64,000 nt of DNA from Salipiger mangrovisoli (GTDB taxonomy: Bacteria; Pseudomonadota; Alphaproteobacteria; Rhodobacterales; Rhodobacteraceae), in assembly GCF_015223355.1 (NCBI RefSeq), contig NZ_JADFFK010000004.1, forward strand, positions 62,001 through 126,000, given 5' to 3'. Every line of letters begins with the position of its first letter. The first letter of the stretch is position 1. The notes below the pieces were generated by a model. That model did no database searches and had not been told where the DNA came from. It saw only the letters and a list, made by a program, of their open reading frames with translations. Both the position numbers and the translations under genes were made by a program. Below, in pieces: positions 58,760-64,000 of the stretch.

Positions 58760-59212
58760 TCAGCCGCCGATCACCTCGGCCAGCGGCATGCCGGCGCCCA
58801 GAAGCCGCTCGTATTCGATCTTGGTGCAGCGGTCCTGCACCACGTCGATGCCCTTGGCCGCCGCCCGCGCCGCGGCCTCGGCATGGGTCACGCCCAGCTG
58901 CATCCAGATGGTGCGCAACTGCGGCAGGTGCGACAAGGCCGCGCCGACCACCGAGGGCACCGCGTCGTGGCGGCGGAAGATGTCGACCATGTCCACCGGC
59001 GCGTCGATCTCGGAGAGCCCCGCGCGGAACTCCTCGCCGAACAGCGTCTGCCCCACATGCGCCGGGTTCACCGGGATGATCCGGTAGCCGCGCTGGTAGA
59101 GGAAGCGCGAGACGTAGTGGCTTGGCCGCACCGGATTTGTGGAGATGCCGACAACGGCGATGACCCGGGTCCGGGTCAGGATGTCTTTCAGGAAAGCGTC
59201 AGAGTAGCTCAT
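58760..59212 (-). CDS. CoA-binding protein, YccU family
   Basis: A 150-residue Rossmann-like CoA-binding domain: RTRVIAVVGISTNPVRPSHYVSRFLYQRGYRIIPVNPAHVGQTLFGEEFRAGLSEIDAPVDMVDIFRRHDAVPSVV and QLGVTHAEAAARAAAKGIDVVQDRCTKIEYERL. This is the succinyl-CoA-synthetase-like CoA-binding fold as a single domain. Physiological role unknown; possibly a CoA sensor or CoAlation-related protein. It stands alone. Confidence 0.9.
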   Translation of the reverse strand: MSYSDAFLKDILTRTRVIAVVGISTNPVRPSHYVSRFLYQRGYRIIPVNPAHVGQTLFGEEFRAGLSEIDAPVDMVDIFRRHDAVPSVVGAALSHLPQLRTIWMQLGVTHAEAAARAAAKGIDVVQDRCTKIEYERLLGAGMPLAEVIGG

Positions 59213-59281
59213 GGTGTCAGCCTGTCACAGCGCCGCGGGAAGAGGAAGCCACCGCGCGGCCTCCCGCAGGGGGACCCCACG

Positions 59282-59314
59282 GAAAGAAAAAGCGTCCGGG
59301 TAAAACCCGGACGC
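59282..59314 (-). terminator. Intrinsic terminator downstream of the CoxL-like gene
   Basis: Perfect 10-bp stem GCGTCCGGGT/ACCCGGACGC with a three-base loop; on the minus strand it is followed by TTTTTCTTTCC. It is 150 bases after the stop of the CoxL-like gene. Confidence 0.8.
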
Positions 59315-59464
59315 CAGTTACGGAACGAGGGACAGTGAAGGGGTCGCGGAGGTTCCAGTTCCGCGCCTCTGGATCAGAGATAGGCGAAAATGCCACAGAG
59401 TGAAGACCCCTCGCGATCATGTGATGAAAAAATCTTGACCTTCCTTGCGTCACGTGCTGGCGAG

Positions 59465-61756
<2,292 letters not shown>

Positions 61757-61837
61757 CTGGCTGGTCCTCCCGCGACTGCATATTTGCCGCGACTGTAGAG
61801 GCCGCAGCAGCAGAGTCCAGCGCCCGAGACTGTGATC

Positions 61838-62965
61838 TCAGTCTTGATTTTCGATTTCCACCACTCTGCGTACGCCGTAACCGTTGAAGCCGGTAACGAG
61901 CGCGCGGGAATAGGCCCCCATGCCCTCGAACAGCAGAAAGTCGCCCTCGGCAAGAGCGCCCGGCAACGGCAGGGTTTCGGGCAGGCGGTCGATGCTGTCG
62001 CAGGTCGGGCCAAAGACCACGCGGCGGATCTTGGGCCCGCCAAGCTCCGTGCCGCAGCGGCGCACCGCCCGCACCCGGTCCATCGGCGCGATGTCTCGCC
62101 ATTCGGCCAGCCCGCCGTAGACCCCGTCGTTGAGGAACACCGCCTCGTCATGCACGCCCTTCACCCGCACCGCCAGCGTCAGCGCCTCGGCGGCCAGCGC
62201 CCGCCCCGGCTCGCAGACCAGCTGCGGCGGGATGTCGAATGCACCGAAGGTGGTGTCCCGGATGATGTCGAAGATGGCCTGCAGGTTCGGCCTGCCCGCA
62301 TCGCGGTGCGCGGGGAACCCGCCGCCGACGTTGAGACGATGCAGCATGACGCCCGCCGAGCGGGCGACCGCCGCGGCCTCGACGATGTAGCGTGCCCAGG
62401 GCTCGGGGCTGGCGCATTGCGTGCCGGGGTGGAAGGTGATCGACGGGACAAATCCCATCGCGGCGACCCGCCGAAGAAGCGCCACTGCCTGCTCGGGCGT
62501 GGCCCCAAACTTCGCGCCGAAATCATAGGCCGCACCTGCCACCGGCAGCTTGAGGCGCACCGCGATCTCGGTGCCTTCTTGCAGCCCGGCCAGCTTTTCG
62601 AGTTCCGCCATTCTGTCGACCGACCAGGACAGGCAGCCAGCTTCGCGCCCCGCCGCGACCTCTGCCGCCGAGCGCACCGGGTTGTGATAGTGGAGCGCCG
62701 CCCCCGGCGCCTCGGCCCGAACCAGCGTCATCTCGGCGGGCGAGGCGACATCGAAGGCGGTGACCCCGGCCGCGTGCAGGGCGCTGATCATCTCTGGCGC
62801 CGGGTTGGCCTTGACCGCGTAGGTCACAAGGCCGGGAAACCCCTCGAGGAACTCGCGCGCCACCTCCATCAGCCGTGCGCGGTGGAAGAAGAACACCGGC
62901 TCGTCGGGGGCATTGGCCGCGAGCCAGGCCTCCGGCGTCGGGGAAAGGGTCGGATCGAGCCGCAT
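61838..62965 (-). CDS. Group IV PLP decarboxylase, ornithine decarboxylase-like
   Basis: A 375-residue alanine-racemase-fold enzyme. The PLP lysine is in LVTYAVKANPAPEMI, the middle shows LRLNVGGGFPAHRD-like glycine loop (LNVGGGFPA) and QLVCEPGRALAAEA, and the partner Cys lies in VVFGPTCDSIDRLPE, as in ornithine/lysine decarboxylases. It would make putrescine or cadaverine. A divergent Lrp/AsnC gene 87 bases away probably controls it. Confidence 0.88.
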   Translation of the reverse strand: MRLDPTLSPTPEAWLAANAPDEPVFFFHRARLMEVAREFLEGFPGLVTYAVKANPAPEMISALHAAGVTAFDVASPAEMTLVRAEAPGAALHYHNPVRSAAEVAAGREAGCLSWSVDRMAELEKLAGLQEGTEIAVRLKLPVAGAAYDFGAKFGATPEQAVALLRRVAAMGFVPSITFHPGTQCASPEPWARYIVEAAAVARSAGVMLHRLNVGGGFPAHRDAGRPNLQAIFDIIRDTTFGAFDIPPQLVCEPGRALAAEALTLAVRVKGVHDEAVFLNDGVYGGLAEWRDIAPMDRVRAVRRCGTELGGPKIRRVVFGPTCDSIDRLPETLPLPGALAEGDFLLFEGMGAYSRALVTGFNGYGVRRVVEIENQD

Positions 62966-63052
62966 CGGTCACTGCCTCCTGTCGGTTTTCTTTCAGCATG
63001 GCGCAGAAAACGCTCGGATCCGCTCGGCAGTTGGCACAGAATGTCAGGTGTG

Positions 63053-63511
63053 ATGAGGCAAATTGACGATAAATCTCTACAGATCGACGAAACAGATCGC
63101 CAGCTCGTCGCCCTGCTCGAGGCGGACGCCCGGCTGCCGGTGGCGGATCTTGCCCGCAAGCTTGGGCTGGCGCGCACCACGGTGCAGGCGCGCATCGACC
63201 GGCTGCTGGCCCGCGGCATCATCGCCGGTTTCACCCTGCGCCGCGGCGCCGCGCTGAGGGCACCGATCCGCGCCACGGTGCTGGTCTGCATCGAGCCGCG
63301 CAGTCAGCCAGAGGTGCTGGCACGTCTGCGCCAGATGCCCGCGGTCGAGGCCGCGCATACGACCTCGGGTCGGGTCGATCTTCTGGTCCAGGTCAGCGCC
63401 CGCAGCACCGAGGAACTCGATGCCACGCTCGACAGGATCGCCGAGGCGCGCGGGGTGAAGAGCTCGGAGAGCCTGATCCACCTCAGCACGAAGCTGAGCC
63501 GGTCGAGCTGA
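63053..63511 (+). CDS. Lrp/AsnC family transcriptional regulator
   Basis: A 152-residue regulator: IDETDRQLVALLEADARLPVADLARKLGLARTTVQARIDRLLARGIIAGFTLRRG is the DNA-binding domain, and IRATVLVCIEPRSQPEVLARLRQMPAVEAAHTTSGRVDLLVQVSARSTEELDATLDRIAEARGVKSSESLIHLS the RAM ligand domain. The ATG at 63053 follows AGGTG; an ATG at 63041 is in frame without a ribosome site. Its place divergent to the decarboxylase gene suggests control by ornithine or a related amino acid. Confidence 0.92.
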   Translation: MRQIDDKSLQIDETDRQLVALLEADARLPVADLARKLGLARTTVQARIDRLLARGIIAGFTLRRGAALRAPIRATVLVCIEPRSQPEVLARLRQMPAVEAAHTTSGRVDLLVQVSARSTEELDATLDRIAEARGVKSSESLIHLSTKLSRSS

Positions 63512-63514
63512 GCC

Positions 63515-64000
63515 TCAGAAGAAACTCTGCGGGTCGATGTCGATCGCCATGCGCAGCTCGCCCCTCAGGCGGAACTGCCCGGCCCATTCCGCCAGCGCCG
63601 CCTGCAGCGCCACGCCCTTCGGCGCCTTGACCAGCAGCCGCACCCGGTGCCGGCCGCGCACGCGGGCGATCGGCGCCGGTGCCGGCCCGTAGACCTGCGC
63701 GCCGATGCGCCGCAGCGGTCCGTCCTGCCGCGCCATGGCGGAGCCCAGATCGAAGACCTCCTGCACCTCGGTCGAGGACAGGATCACCCCCGCGAGCCGG
63801 CCATAGGGCGGCATCCCCGCCATGCGACGCTCGTCCGCCTCGGCCTTCCAGAAGCCCTCCTCGTCACCCGAGAGGATCGCGCGGATCACCGGGTGCTCGG
63901 GCTGGAAGGTCTGCAGAAGCGCCGTGCCCGGCTTCTCGGCCCGCCCGGCGCGCCCCGCCACCTGCCGCATCAGCTGGAACGTCCGCTCGGCCGCCCGCAG
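63515..64000 (-). CDS. priA: Primosomal protein N' PriA, C-terminal part (partial)
   Basis: The frame is open through the window edge; 161 C-terminal residues are visible. AERTFQLMRQVAGRAGRAEKPGTALLQTFQPEHPVIRAI carries helicase motif VI of PriA, and MAGMPPYGRLAGVILSS plus GPAPAPIARVRGRHRVRLLVKAPKG match the C-terminal domain. PriA restarts stalled replication forks. The helicase core and zinc knuckles lie beyond the window. Confidence 0.93.
   Translation of the reverse strand: MRAAERTFQLMRQVAGRAGRAEKPGTALLQTFQPEHPVIRAILSGDEEGFWKAEADERRMAGMPPYGRLAGVILSSTEVQEVFDLGSAMARQDGPLRRIGAQVYGPAPAPIARVRGRHRVRLLVKAPKGVALQAALAEWAGQFRLRGELRMAIDIDPQSFF

Overview
The window looks like the chromosome of a GC-rich alphaproteobacterium of the family Rhodobacteraceae (Roseobacter-type). 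The evidence is PhaR, a RibB with a decayed cyclohydrolase half, a tRNA-His with G1-U72/A73 and no G-1, GTTC-N7-GTTC SOS boxes, a Hint-domain protein, and short conserved families I associate with this family (DUF6476, DUF6324, DUF1178). Genus is not determined. No rRNA or CRISPR array was found.

Layout. 1-7.7 kb: PuuB-like FAD oxidoreductase (cut by the edge), DegT aminotransferase, EamA exporter, PhaR, Gfo/Idh oxidoreductase, sigma-32 RpoH, RluD and a small membrane protein whose start codon overlaps that of rluD on the opposite strand. 7.86-19.16 kb: an 11.25 kb integrated element between 51-bp direct repeats at the 3' end of tRNA-His. 19.2-27.3 kb: GNAT, MmcB with SOS box, a membrane protein plus ClpP-like protein pair, the ribB-ribH-nusB operon, rlmB and tRNA-Tyr. 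27.4-38.7 kb: WaaA, Nudix, SDR, LysC, PtsP, EcsC, flavin reductase, acetyltransferase, hotdog enzymes. 38.8-48.7 kb: RecD-like and UvrD helicases, Hint protein, pyruvate carboxylase. 48.9-58.6 kb: two tRNA-Gly, hisB-hisH-hisA, an unrelated block (RNA methyltransferase, ArsC, PyrD, DUF952, TetR, 5'-nucleotidase), then hisF-hisE. 58.7-64 kb: CoA-binding protein, orphan CoxL-like molybdenum hydroxylase, ornithine decarboxylase-like enzyme with divergent Lrp regulator, and the 3' end of priA.

The most striking item is the element. It has a P4-type integrase, AlpA, a RepA-like helicase followed by a GGGACA repeat cluster (candidate origin), and a complete-looking HK97-type head and neck set: large terminase, HNH, major capsid protein, prohead protease, portal and three connector-like proteins. 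It has no tail, tape-measure, lysis or CI-type repressor gene. This is the gene content of a capsid-forming phage-inducible chromosomal island (cf-PICI), a satellite that builds its own heads and takes tails from a helper phage. Here the capsid genes run in the order capsid-protease-connector-portal, reversed relative to HK97. Both ends carry terminators and paired GTTCCCC sites, and a 59-residue antisense gene sits beside attR.

A second scale of structure is a family of 3'-end elements. Seven copies lie just downstream of genes, each with a GGGGGC/GCCCCC hairpin, most with a second hairpin whose stem changes sequence but keeps pairing, and then a conserved tail ending in AGAAGAA. They look like structured RNA 3' ends. 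Other regulatory sites seen are SOS boxes before mmcB and uvrD, TTTGCAAA repeats before pyc (RamB/PccR type), and a TetR-type operator.
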